From the NCBI GenBank assembly GCA_964250755.1, contig CAXUHB010000020.1, positions 1-64,000 on the forward strand: a stretch of DNA of 64,000 nt, given 5' to 3'. Positions within the stretch are counted from its first letter, which is position 1, and every line of letters starts with the position of its first letter. This stretch comes from DASWOJ01 sp964250755 (GTDB lineage Bacteria; Pseudomonadota; Alphaproteobacteria; Acetobacterales; Acetobacteraceae). Made by a program: the position numbers and the translations under genes. Below the pieces are notes generated by a model. The model was not told the DNA's origin and did no database searches. It was given only the letters and a program-made list of their open reading frames with translations. Positions 44,016 through 52,547 of this stretch are shown here, in pieces.

Positions 44016-47000
44016 TCAGCCGCCGACGGGCGCGAACAGCGCGTCCAGGTCCGCCTCCGTCAGCCCCAATGTCGCGCCGGGGCCGGCGCCCAGGATGGTG
44101 TCGGACAGGGCCTGCTTGCGGGCCTTCAGCGCCTCCATCTTCTCCTCGATGGTGCCCTGGGTGATCAGGCGGTGAACGAACACCGGCTTGTCCTGGCCGA
44201 TGCGGTGGGCGCGGTCGGTGGCCTGGTCCTCGACCGCCGGGTTCCACCAGGGGTCGTAGTGGATGACGGTGTCCGCCGCCGTCAGGTTCAGCCCGGTGCC
44301 GCCGGCCTTGAGCGAGACCAGGAATAGCGGCACCTCCCCGGCCTGGAACCGGCGCACCGGGGTGCGGCGGTCCGCCGTGTCCCCGGTCAGCAGCGCGTAG
44401 GGCAGGCGCAGCTTCGCCAGCTCCGCCTCGATCAGCGCCAGCATGGAGGTGAACTGCGAGAACAGCAGCACCCGCCGCCCGTCCTCGACCATCTGCGGCA
44501 GCAACTCCAGCAGGCGGTCCAGCTTGGCGGAGCCGGCCTTGGCGGCCTTGGCCGTCTCAAGCCGCAGCAGGCGCGGGTCGCAGCAGGCCTGGCGCAGCTT
44601 GAGCATGGCGTCCAGGATGATGATGCCCGACCCGGCGACGCCGCGCTTCTCCACCGCCGCGCGCACCTTGGCGTGCATGGTCAGGCGTATGCCCTCATAG
44701 ACCGCGCGCTGGGCGTCGGCCATCGCCACCTGCTCGGTGATTTCGGTCTTGGCGGGCAGGTCGGCTGCGACCTCCTCCTTGGTGCGGCGGAGCAGGAAGG
44801 GTGCGATGCGGCGGCGCAGCGTCTCCGCGCGCCCGGTGTCGCCCCCTTTCTCGATGGGCGTGCGGTAATTGCGCACGAACGCCTTCTGGTCGCCCAGGAA
44901 GCCCGGCATCAGGAAATCGAACAGGGACCATAGCTCCCCCAGGTGGTTCTCCAGCGGGGTACCGGACAGGCAGAGGCGCTGGCGGGCGCGCAAGGTGCGC
45001 GCCAGGCGGGAAGTGGCGGCGAGCGGGTTCTTGATCGTCTGCGCCTCGTCCAGCAGGACCGCGTGCCACTCCTGGCCTTGCAGCGCCTTGTGATCGCGGG
45101 CCAGCAGCGGATAGGTCGTCACCACCAGATCGTGGGCGGCGATGTCCGGGAAGCGGGCGGCCCGGTCCGGCCCGTGCAGCACGAGGGTGCGGAGCATCGG
45201 GGCGAAGCGCGCGGCCTCCGCCTGCCAGTTGGGGGCGAGGCTGGTGGGGCACACGACCAGCGCCGGGCGGTCCAGCCGGCCCGCGGCGTGGTCCACCGCC
45301 AGGTGCGCCAGCGCCTGCACGGTCTTGCCCAGCCCCATGTCGTCCGCCAGGATGCCGCCCAGCCCGGCGGCGCCCAGGAACTGCAGCCAGGCCAGCCCGG
45401 CGGCCTGGTAGGGCCGCAAGTCCGCACGGAAGCCGGCGGGGAGCGCGACGGGCGGGATGCCGCCGTGCTCGCGCAGGCCGCGGCCCAGGGCGCGGACGGC
45501 ATCGCCGCCGGACCAGGCGAGGCCGGCGTCACGCCCGGCGGCCTCCAGCAGCGCCAGGTCGGCGGCGTTGCGGCGGGACAGGCGCAGCGTGCCCTCCGGC
45601 CCCCGTTCGGCGCCGGCCAGCAGCTCCATCAGCGGCCCCAGGATCGGGCGCAGCTTGCCGAACGGCACCGCGAGCAGGCGGCCATCGGGCAGGGGGAGCA
45701 GCAGCGGCGCCTCGTCGTCGTCATCCGCCGGGCCGGACTGGGCCAGGCGCCCCAGCACCATCGCGGCGCCGGCGGAGCCGATCAGGTCCAGCATAGCGGG
45801 CACGAGGCTGATGCGCTCCCCATCCACCATCACGCCCAGGTCCAGGTCGAACCAGTCTATGCCCGACCCTTCCTCGATCCGCACCAGAACGTCGCCCGTG
45901 GCCTGTGCGATGCGCACGGGGAAGTCGGGGTCGGCCTCGATGATCCAGCCGTCCTCCCGCAGGGCCGGGACCTCGTGCAGCACGAAGTCCACCCAGGCGT
46001 CGGGATCGGGGTCCAGCAGCGCCAGGTCGGCGGCGTTGGGGTGGTCGAAGGGCAGGTACCAGCGGTGGCCGACGCGGGAGAAGCCGAGGCGGCGGAGGCG
46101 CAGGGCCGCCTCGGTCTCGCCGACGGGGTCGCGGACGACCCGGAACAGGCGCCCGTCGCCGACCACGACATCGCGGCGGGACTCCGCGGACAGGACGGCG
46201 GGGCCGTATTGCCAGGAGAGGCGGGCCAGCGGCTCCCGCTTGGCAGCAGGCGCGGCCCCGCCCTGCATAGCCTGGCGGCCCAATGCGGCGAGATTGGCGC
46301 GGGCGTAGGTGCTGCCGGCGTCCGCCGGCAGCACGGCGGCGAGCAGGCGCAGGCGGGGCTGCAGCTGCTCGCGCACCTCCATGGGGGGCGGCAGCACCGC
46401 GGGCGGCGGCACGGGCAGGGCAGGGGCGCGGCGCGGCAGCTCGGCGGCGACCTGCCCGGCGGCCTCGGGCGACAGCGGCGGCGCCATCAGCATGGCGCGC
46501 ACCATGCGGTCGGGCAGGCCGGTGTCCGCCCTGCCGACTGCGCCCGTCCCGGGGTCGGCGTACCAGGCGCCGGTGATGAGCAGCGGCTCCAGCGGCGGAT
46601 CCAGCTCGATGCGCGGACGCTGGGCGCCGTCGTCCAGCATGATCCAGGCGATCCGGCCGGGGATGGTGGGGCCGTCGTGCAGCGCCGGGCCGTCCCACGC
46701 GCCCCAGCGTCCGCGGCCGGTGGCGATGACGGCGCGCAGGAGGTCGGGGAAGCCCTCCGCGGCACCGTTGATGGCGCTGTTGGTGGCGCCGTTGATGGCC
46801 ATGGCGCGCAGGATGGCGCGGTCGGAGGGGCGGAGAAAGCGCGGCTGCTGGTTGGCGTGGGGCTGGTGGCGGAAGACGCTGGGCACGCCGGAGGGCGTGC
46901 CGTCCTTGCGCAGTTCGATGGTCTGCAGGCTCAGCTCCGGGCCGGGGTGGCTGCGGGAGCGGTTGAGCACATAGAGCAGGCGCTTGCGGACGCCGGGGGG

Positions 47001-47111
47001 GTAGTCCTCGGTGTCCTCGGCCTGTGTGGCGGTCACGGTGCGGAGCCAGTGCTCGACCTCGGCTGGCGCCGGCATCCGGCGCATGTCTGCTAAGCCCACG
47101 TTCCCACCCAT
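44016..47111 (-). CDS. SNF2-family DEAD/DEAH-box helicase
   Basis: About 1031 residues. The N-terminal 550 residues are a variable bacterial SNF2 region with EDYPPGVRKRLLYVL, without a visible SWIM zinc finger. The ATPase core follows: PYQAAGLAWLQFLG, Walker A DDMGLGKTVQALAHL, LVVCPTSLAPNW, motif II LLDEAQTIKNP, CLSGTPLENHLGELWSLFDF, then helicase C-domain VLLFSQFTSML and LKAGGTGLNLTAADTVIHYDPWWNP with DRAHRIGQ. It should be a DNA translocase in the cytoplasm. The start is uncertain (ATG 47111, 47084 or 47075); sequence further upstream is compositionally unlike protein. Divergent from an acyltransferase gene. Confidence 0.9.
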   Translation of the reverse strand: MGGNVGLADMRRMPAPAEVEHWLRTVTATQAEDTEDYPPGVRKRLLYVLNRSRSHPGPELSLQTIELRKDGTPSGVPSVFRHQPHANQQPRFLRPSDRAILRAMAINGATNSAINGAAEGFPDLLRAVIATGRGRWGAWDGPALHDGPTIPGRIAWIMLDDGAQRPRIELDPPLEPLLITGAWYADPGTGAVGRADTGLPDRMVRAMLMAPPLSPEAAGQVAAELPRRAPALPVPPPAVLPPPMEVREQLQPRLRLLAAVLPADAGSTYARANLAALGRQAMQGGAAPAAKREPLARLSWQYGPAVLSAESRRDVVVGDGRLFRVVRDPVGETEAALRLRRLGFSRVGHRWYLPFDHPNAADLALLDPDPDAWVDFVLHEVPALREDGWIIEADPDFPVRIAQATGDVLVRIEEGSGIDWFDLDLGVMVDGERISLVPAMLDLIGSAGAAMVLGRLAQSGPADDDDEAPLLLPLPDGRLLAVPFGKLRPILGPLMELLAGAERGPEGTLRLSRRNAADLALLEAAGRDAGLAWSGGDAVRALGRGLREHGGIPPVALPAGFRADLRPYQAAGLAWLQFLGAAGLGGILADDMGLGKTVQALAHLAVDHAAGRLDRPALVVCPTSLAPNWQAEAARFAPMLRTLVLHGPDRAARFPDIAAHDLVVTTYPLLARDHKALQGQEWHAVLLDEAQTIKNPLAATSRLARTLRARQRLCLSGTPLENHLGELWSLFDFLMPGFLGDQKAFVRNYRTPIEKGGDTGRAETLRRRIAPFLLRRTKEEVAADLPAKTEITEQVAMADAQRAVYEGIRLTMHAKVRAAVEKRGVAGSGIIILDAMLKLRQACCDPRLLRLETAKAAKAGSAKLDRLLELLPQMVEDGRRVLLFSQFTSMLALIEAELAKLRLPYALLTGDTADRRTPVRRFQAGEVPLFLVSLKAGGTGLNLTAADTVIHYDPWWNPAVEDQATDRAHRIGQDKPVFVHRLITQGTIEEKMEALKARKQALSDTILGAGPGATLGLTEADLDALFAPVGG

Positions 47112-47446
47112 CCCGGCCTGACCGGGTGGAGGATAGACCGGCCCGGGCGGAAGGGGCAGGGATCGCTGGCGCAGCGCGGGTCTGCGCCCGGGCGCCTTCT
47201 CCTCGTGCGCCCGGACGGAGGCTGCGTGCGCGCGGCATGGTCTGGCGCTGGGGCCCGCGCCTGCGGTGCGGCCTTCTGCGCGGAACTCCGGCCATGACAC
47301 TGCCGGGTGCGCTGCCGGCGGGCACGGAGGCCCGCGGCAGGGGGGTGCCGAAGATGCCGGGCATGTGCGGCAGGTCCGGACAGGCACCCTGGCTGGAGGC
47401 GGCCTCCGGATCTTGTGCGGCAATCCTGGCTTGCGTAACACGGGGC
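47112..47446. other. intergenic region, divergent genes
   Basis: 335 GC-rich bases between the SNF2 and acyltransferase starts. I see no convincing promoter, hairpin or small gene; open frames on both strands are mutual shadows with Arg/Pro-rich composition. Confidence 0.6.
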
Positions 47447-48604
47447 ATGGCTGCCGCTGCCCACCCTGATCCCGTACCGGAAAGCAGGGCGCTGACCGGG
47501 CTGCGCGGCGTGGCGGCGGTGCTGGTGGTCGTGCATCACGCCAGCCTGCATTTCGGCAACGGCCTGCCGCTTGTCGGGGGACTGCTCAGGAAGGGCTACC
47601 TGGGGGTTGACCTGTTCTTCGTCCTCAGCGGCTTCGTGATGTCCATGGTGTATGGCGCGTGGTTCGCCGGACGGGACGCGGCGGCCAGCGCCGGAGAGGG
47701 CGATGCCGCGAGGGGGGAGGCGGGGCGTCCGGCGTGGGGACGCGTGCCGGTGTTCCTGACGCGGCGGCTGGCGCGCTTGTGGCCGCTGCACGCCCTGGTG
47801 CTGGCGGCGGCGCTGGCGTGGGCGGCGTGGCAGGGCGATCCCCTGCCGTCCTGGCGCTTCGTGGTTGCCAACCTGTGCATGATCCAGGGCTGGGGGCTGA
47901 GCGGCGAGGTCAACCCGCCGGCCTGGTCGGCCAGCACGGAGCTGCTGGCCTACCTGCTGTTCCCCATGCTGGCCGGGCCGGTGCTGCGGCATCGGTGGGG
48001 GCTGGCGTTGGGGCTGGCGGGGGTGACGGCGCTGCTGGGGGCCTGCCTGCTGTGGTCGCCGCCATTGGGGACGGCCCGGCGCGGGCTGCTGGACATCCAC
48101 GCGAACTACTCGGTCCTGCCGGCGCTGCGCTGCCTGGCCGGGTTCCTGCTGGGGATGATGGCCTGGCGGGCGGCCGGGCTGCCGGCGGTGCGGCGCGTGG
48201 CGCGGCGGCCCTGGGCCGGGCCTGGGGCGCTGCTGGCGGCGCTGGGGTTGATGCTGGCCTGGGCCAACGATCTGCTGGTGCTGGCGCTGTGGCCGGTGGT
48301 GGTGGTGGGGCTGCACCACGGCCGCGGACGGGCCTGGCGCCTGCTGGCGCTGGGGCCTCTGCACCTGCTGGGCACGCTGTCCTATGCGATCTACCTGATC
48401 CACTACGTTCCGCTGGTCGAACTGCCGCGCGAACCCGGCGCGACGCTTACCGTGCTGGTCCTGTATGGGCTGAGCGTGCTGGGCCTGTCCGTGTTCGCCT
48501 ACCGCGTGGTCGAGCAGCCGACGCGCCGGCTGATGCGGTGGCTGGGGGAGGGCGTGATGCTCCCTGCTGCCCGCCCGGCGCTGGCCTGGCTGTCGCGGCG
48601 GTAG
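47447..48604 (+). CDS. acyltransferase family 3 (OafA/YrhL-like)
   Basis: 385-residue inner-membrane acyltransferase with about ten helices. Family marks: ALTGLRGVAAVLVVVHHAS near the N-terminus (catalytic His region), KGYLGVDLFFVLSGFVMS, TRRLARLWPLHALVL, WSASTELLAYLLFPM and, near the end, YAIYLIHYVPLVEL with VEQPTRRLMR. Members O-acetylate or otherwise acylate surface polysaccharides, so the glycan locus 4 kb away is a possible substrate source, by inference. No strong ribosome site precedes the ATG. Confidence 0.9.
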   Translation: MAAAAHPDPVPESRALTGLRGVAAVLVVVHHASLHFGNGLPLVGGLLRKGYLGVDLFFVLSGFVMSMVYGAWFAGRDAAASAGEGDAARGEAGRPAWGRVPVFLTRRLARLWPLHALVLAAALAWAAWQGDPLPSWRFVVANLCMIQGWGLSGEVNPPAWSASTELLAYLLFPMLAGPVLRHRWGLALGLAGVTALLGACLLWSPPLGTARRGLLDIHANYSVLPALRCLAGFLLGMMAWRAAGLPAVRRVARRPWAGPGALLAALGLMLAWANDLLVLALWPVVVVGLHHGRGRAWRLLALGPLHLLGTLSYAIYLIHYVPLVELPREPGATLTVLVLYGLSVLGLSVFAYRVVEQPTRRLMRWLGEGVMLPAARPALAWLSRR

Positions 48605-48738
48605 GGGCGAGGGGCGGAAACGCGGGCGCCGCGCCGCTTGAAGCATGGCTGGTCCAGGTGGAAGGCCCAATCATGCTCCGGCCTTTGTCGAGGCGAGCAG
48701 GTCACGGCCCAGATCGGGCAGCCTGATGCGACCCTGCT

Positions 48739-49290
48739 CTAGCCCTCGCCCGTCCCGCCCCGGAGCATCGGAGGGGCCAGTGCCTTGCCTGTCAGCGCAT
48801 GCTCCCCGGCCAGGTCCCACGGGCCGCCCAGGTAGCGCCATAGCCGCAGCCCCTGGGCACGCACCGCGAAGGGGGCGAAGGCCGCCTGCATCGCGTCGCG
48901 CAGGGCGCGGGCGGCGTCCGGCGCGGCCTTGTTCTGGATGGTGACGTGCGGGCGGAAGCCCTGGGCGTCCTGCGGCGTCAGCCAGGCCGCCCAGGCGCGG
49001 GCCAGCCGGGCGCGCAGGGCCAGCAACTCCGGGGCGTGCAGCTCGTAGGCGACGCCGCGGCCCAGGAACCGCAGCCCGGCGGCCTGGACGGGGAAGGGCG
49101 GGACGGACGCGGCCTGGGTTGCCAGCAGCGCTTGGACAGCGTCCTGCTCGGCGCCGGGCAGGTGGTGGAACAGGGTGACGTGGGCCGGCACCTGGTTGCG
49201 CTCGGGCGGGAAGTGCAGGGTGCGCAGCCGGTCGAAGCGGGCCTGGTCCTCGGGATGCAGCGCCAGGGTGAGGATGAGCGGCTCGGTCAT
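48739..49290 (-). CDS. 2'-5' RNA ligase/cyclic phosphodiesterase family protein
   Basis: 183-residue 2H-phosphoesterase-like protein. The two HxT motifs are visible as AHVTLFHHLPG (about residue 38) and PHVTIQNKAAP (about 115), about 78 residues apart as the fold requires. The first motif is followed by strands like RFLGRGVAYEL. Such enzymes hydrolyse or form 2',5'/2',3'-cyclic phosphate bonds in RNA or nucleotides; the substrate is not known. ATG 49290 gives the family start MTEPLILTL. Divergent from the next gene with 44 bases between. Confidence 0.85.
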   Translation of the reverse strand: MTEPLILTLALHPEDQARFDRLRTLHFPPERNQVPAHVTLFHHLPGAEQDAVQALLATQAASVPPFPVQAAGLRFLGRGVAYELHAPELLALRARLARAWAAWLTPQDAQGFRPHVTIQNKAAPDAARALRDAMQAAFAPFAVRAQGLRLWRYLGGPWDLAGEHALTGKALAPPMLRGGTGEG

Positions 49291-49334
49291 GCGGGGGTGG
49301 AGACGCGATGGAGCGCGGCGCAACAGGAGGCGGC

Positions 49335-49688
49335 ATGGCGGAGGATGGCGTGACAGGGGGCAGGCTGGACTTGCCGGAGCCGCCGGGGACGGAGCAGGCG
49401 CAGCTTGCGGCGCGGTGGCTGCACCTGACGCGGGCGGTGCTGCCGGGGATGGCCGCGGCGCGGCGGTGGCCGATCCGGCTCGACCACTGCTTCATGCGGG
49501 TGTGCCTGGACAGCGCGCTGGGCCGTCCGTGGCACGAGGTGGTGCGGCGCCCGGCGGTGCGTCACCTCGACGCGGAGCAGCTCCGGGCCGCCGTGGCGGT
49601 GGCCGAGCGGATCGTCGCCGACCCGGACAGCCTGCCGGCGCTGAACAGGGTCAGCTTGGCATGGCGGCGGGCGGCGCGGGAACGGTAA
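49335..49688 (+). CDS. conserved hypothetical protein
   Basis: 117 residues. An excellent ribosome site (AGGAGG, four bases before ATG) supports expression. It is soluble and mostly helical, with LTRAVLPGMAAARRWPIRLDHCFMRVCLD and PWHEVVRRPAVRHLDAEQL followed by LRAAVAVAERIVADPDSLPALN. It resembles short proteins I recall from Acetobacteraceae relatives, but I know no function and see no catalytic motif. Its Trp-His and Arg-rich centre might bind nucleic acid; that is speculation. Confidence 0.7.
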   Translation: MAEDGVTGGRLDLPEPPGTEQAQLAARWLHLTRAVLPGMAAARRWPIRLDHCFMRVCLDSALGRPWHEVVRRPAVRHLDAEQLRAAVAVAERIVADPDSLPALNRVSLAWRRAARER

Positions 49689-49898
49689 GCTGATGGGCAC
49701 GTCGGGCGGCCTGGGATGATGCTGGCGCTGTTCCGGGCGCTTCGCCGCTGCCGCAGGAGCTTGAGCAGCGGCGGCCCAGAGGACGACAGGGCGGCGCTGG
49801 CGGCCCCTGGACTGCCGCGGCGCAAGCGCGCCCCCTGCTGGCATGGCTTCCGGGATGGGAGGGCATCCTGTTGAGGCGGCGGCGGCCAGACGGACCGC

Positions 49899-52028
49899 CT
49901 ATCGCGCGCGCGGGCCGGCGGCGCGGGCTGGGGGCACACGCGGCGGGGTCCGGGCGGTGCGCAGCGCGCCGCTGCAGGCGTTGTCCTCGCCGGTGCCGAG
50001 CTGCACCGTCGGCAGCAGCGCCGCCAGCGGGGTCAGCACGATGCCCAGCGCCACGGCGGCCCCCGCCTTTTCCGCAACCACGGCGGCGTCCGGGTTGACG
50101 TGCGGGTTGGCGAAGGTGCCGGTAATGTTGATGGGCGCGGCCAGGGAGCCGACCGAGAAGTGCTTGGCCTCGGTCTTGATCTGCATACGCAGCGCCTCGT
50201 TGTAGAAGCTGAGCGAGCCGCCGCCGAACACCCGGTCGGAGTCCAGGTCCAGGAACAGGGTGCGGGCCGTGGCCAGGCCGCGCTGCATGGTGAAGTCGGC
50301 GATGAAGCACTGGATGGCGGCGCGGCTGGGGACGCCCAGCGCCGAGAGCAGGGCGTTGCCGAACTGCAGGCCGGACAGGTCCACCAGCAGCGCGCTCAGG
50401 TTGCCGCCGGCGCCCATGTAGAGCTTCATTTCACCGTTGCCGGTGCCCAGGATTTCGGCAAGCGAAGTGCCGGTCCCCTGTATCACCGCGCGCCCGCCAA
50501 TGGCGCCGGCCCCGCGTCCCGCGCCGGCGGAGGACAGCAGCCGGTCCAGGTCCACGCGCTGGAAGTCTATGGTGGCGTTGGCGCGCACCGCGCCCCCTTG
50601 CTGCGGCTGGAGGTCTATGGTGGAGGTGATCTGGCCGCGCCCGATGCCGAAGGCCAGCGGATGCAGCTTCACGGCACCGTCCACGATGTCCATGTCGGCG
50701 CGCATGTTGTCCAGCGGCTGCGACCGGCCCTGGATGCGGGCGGCTTTGTATTTGAGATGCACGTCGGCGAAGGTCAGCTTGGGCAAGCTGACCGGCACGT
50801 CCGGCAGCACGCGCCCATTGGACCGGGCCGCGGCGGGCTTGGTTCCCTTGGTGGCGTCGCCGGGTTCGGCGCCCACGAAGCCGCCGAGGTCCTTGAGGTC
50901 CACCAGCCGCGATTGCAGGTCCGCCGTCAACACCGGGCGGTCCCGGGTGGTGTCCACCTGCAGGTTGCCCTCCAGGTCGCTGCTGCCGAACTTGCCCTGG
51001 GCGTTGGTGAACTTCACCGATCCCGCCTGGTAGTCGAGCTGCCCGGCGACGCGGTAGGCCGGCGTCTTGGGAAAGGCGATGCCGGTCAAGGGCGTCAGCA
51101 GCGCCATGTCCGGCCCGGCAAACTCCAGCTTGAGGTCGGCGCCGGCGAAGTCCAGCGGATCTCTGACGGTGCCGGCCAGGGACACCTTGGTGGGGCCGTT
51201 GGCGAGTTGCAGGTTGACGGGATAAGGCTTGTCGTCGCGCAGGGACAGCAGCGCGCCACCGGTGAACCGCGCGGTGATGGGCTGGCCGGCGTAGGTCCCC
51301 TTGGCGCTGGCGACGATCTGGCCGGGCTGGCCGGTCTTGTCGCCTTGCTCGTCCTTGGTGGCGACGTCCACGTTGAAGTCGGCCCGCAGCTTGGCGGAGC
51401 GCACGTGAGCCTGGCCGTCGTTGATCCGCAGCGCACCGATGCGGGTGGCCTTATCGGGGTCCGCGGGGGCGTCGCTGCTGCTGGACGGGAAGGTCCAGTT
51501 GTTGCGGCCATCGGCAAGCTGCTGCGCGTCCACCTTGGGAGCGTCCAGGGTGATGACGGGGATCACGACCTGGCGGCGCCGGATGTATGCCATCGCGTCC
51601 ACGTCCAGCTCCAGCTTGTCGGCGGTGGCGAAGTTGCCGCCGCCGGGCCAGCCGTCAGGGTTGGCGATGGTGACGCCCTCGGCGACGATGTGCGGCACGC
51701 GCCCGAGCTTGACGTGCAGGTGGGTGATGGTGGCGGGCCGGCCGAGGGCGGCGGAGGCCTGGCGGTCCACGTAAGGGATCAGCCAGTCCCACTGGAACAG
51801 CGCGACGGCCAGGATCGCGAGGCCAACCAGCCCGCCCATGACCGAGACGGCGATCCAGGGCCAGCGGCGGCGGCGCTTGGCTGGGAGCGGGGCGTGCGCG
51901 CCGCCTGCCGCAGCCTGGCCAACGGCAGGGGCGCCCGCCGGAGGGATGGGGCGGGGTTGGGGCGCGGCCTTGTCCGCAGCCGGGGTGCCGGTGGGGGTCG
52001 CGTCCGGGTTGCTCGTGACCTCTGACAT
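49899..52028 (-). CDS. AsmA family protein
   Basis: 709 residues: a cytoplasmic Pro/Ala-rich N-terminus ending in KRRRRW, one transmembrane helix (about 56-78), then a large periplasmic beta-rich domain. The AsmA start is recognisable (AALGRPATITHLHVKLGRVPHIVAEGVTIANPDGW) and the AsmA_2 C-terminal block contains GNGEMKLYMGAGGNLSALLVDLSGLQFGNALLSAL and FADFTMQRG-like CFIADFTMQRGLATARTLFLD. AsmA-like proteins bridge the periplasm and help phospholipid transport or outer-membrane assembly. The C-terminus after about residue 675 is low-complexity. Length is normal for the family. Confidence 0.88.
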   Translation of the reverse strand: MSEVTSNPDATPTGTPAADKAAPQPRPIPPAGAPAVGQAAAGGAHAPLPAKRRRRWPWIAVSVMGGLVGLAILAVALFQWDWLIPYVDRQASAALGRPATITHLHVKLGRVPHIVAEGVTIANPDGWPGGGNFATADKLELDVDAMAYIRRRQVVIPVITLDAPKVDAQQLADGRNNWTFPSSSSDAPADPDKATRIGALRINDGQAHVRSAKLRADFNVDVATKDEQGDKTGQPGQIVASAKGTYAGQPITARFTGGALLSLRDDKPYPVNLQLANGPTKVSLAGTVRDPLDFAGADLKLEFAGPDMALLTPLTGIAFPKTPAYRVAGQLDYQAGSVKFTNAQGKFGSSDLEGNLQVDTTRDRPVLTADLQSRLVDLKDLGGFVGAEPGDATKGTKPAAARSNGRVLPDVPVSLPKLTFADVHLKYKAARIQGRSQPLDNMRADMDIVDGAVKLHPLAFGIGRGQITSTIDLQPQQGGAVRANATIDFQRVDLDRLLSSAGAGRGAGAIGGRAVIQGTGTSLAEILGTGNGEMKLYMGAGGNLSALLVDLSGLQFGNALLSALGVPSRAAIQCFIADFTMQRGLATARTLFLDLDSDRVFGGGSLSFYNEALRMQIKTEAKHFSVGSLAAPINITGTFANPHVNPDAAVVAEKAGAAVALGIVLTPLAALLPTVQLGTGEDNACSGALRTARTPPRVPPARAAGPRAR

Positions 52029-52131
52029 GATGCGGTAACGGCGAGGGACGCCGCTGGGTTGCCTTGCGGACCCCGGCGGGCGGGGTCACGATGACATGGA
52101 CCATCCTCACTCCCTGAACGGAACCGGCCCG

Positions 52132-52458
52132 ATGATCCACGAACTCCGCATCTACCGCTGCCTGCCCGGGCGCTTGCCGGCGCTGCTGCGGCGGTTCGAG
52201 ACGATCACGCTGCCGCTGTGGGAGCGGCACGGCATACGCCAGGCCGGATTCTGGACGACGGTGATCGGGGAATCCAACCAGGACCTGACCTACCTGCTGG
52301 CGTGGGAGGGCCTGGCGGAGCGGGAGGCCAAGTGGACGGCGTTCCAGACGGACCCCGAGTGGATCGAGAAGCGGGCTGGCACAGAGCGCGAAGGGCAGAT
52401 CGTGGCGAACATCACGAGCAGCCTGCTGCAGCCGACGGGGTTCTCGGCCGTTCGGTAG
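52132..52458 (+). CDS. NIPSNAP family protein
   Basis: 108-residue ferredoxin-like single-domain protein. It begins MIHELRIYRCLPGRLPALLRRFE, the hallmark NIPSNAP start, followed by GIRQAGFWTTVIGESNQDLTYLLAWEGLAEREAKW and FQTDPEW. No catalytic residue is known for the family. The ATG at 52132 is chosen because homology begins there; 12 extra codons are possible from 52096. A methyl-accepting protein follows 89 bases later. Confidence 0.87.
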   Translation: MIHELRIYRCLPGRLPALLRRFETITLPLWERHGIRQAGFWTTVIGESNQDLTYLLAWEGLAEREAKWTAFQTDPEWIEKRAGTEREGQIVANITSSLLQPTGFSAVR

Positions 52459-52547
52459 GCCCCGCTGCGCCGGCGGAGGCGGCCGGGCCTTAGAGGTTCG
52501 CAAACCCTTCTGGGCGATCCTGCCCCGCACGGAAGGAGTTCCCCTGC

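Noticed and set aside
46740..46810. Small tandem repeat in the SNF2 gene (AINGA units)
   Set aside because: Only two imperfect units; chance low-complexity is as likely.
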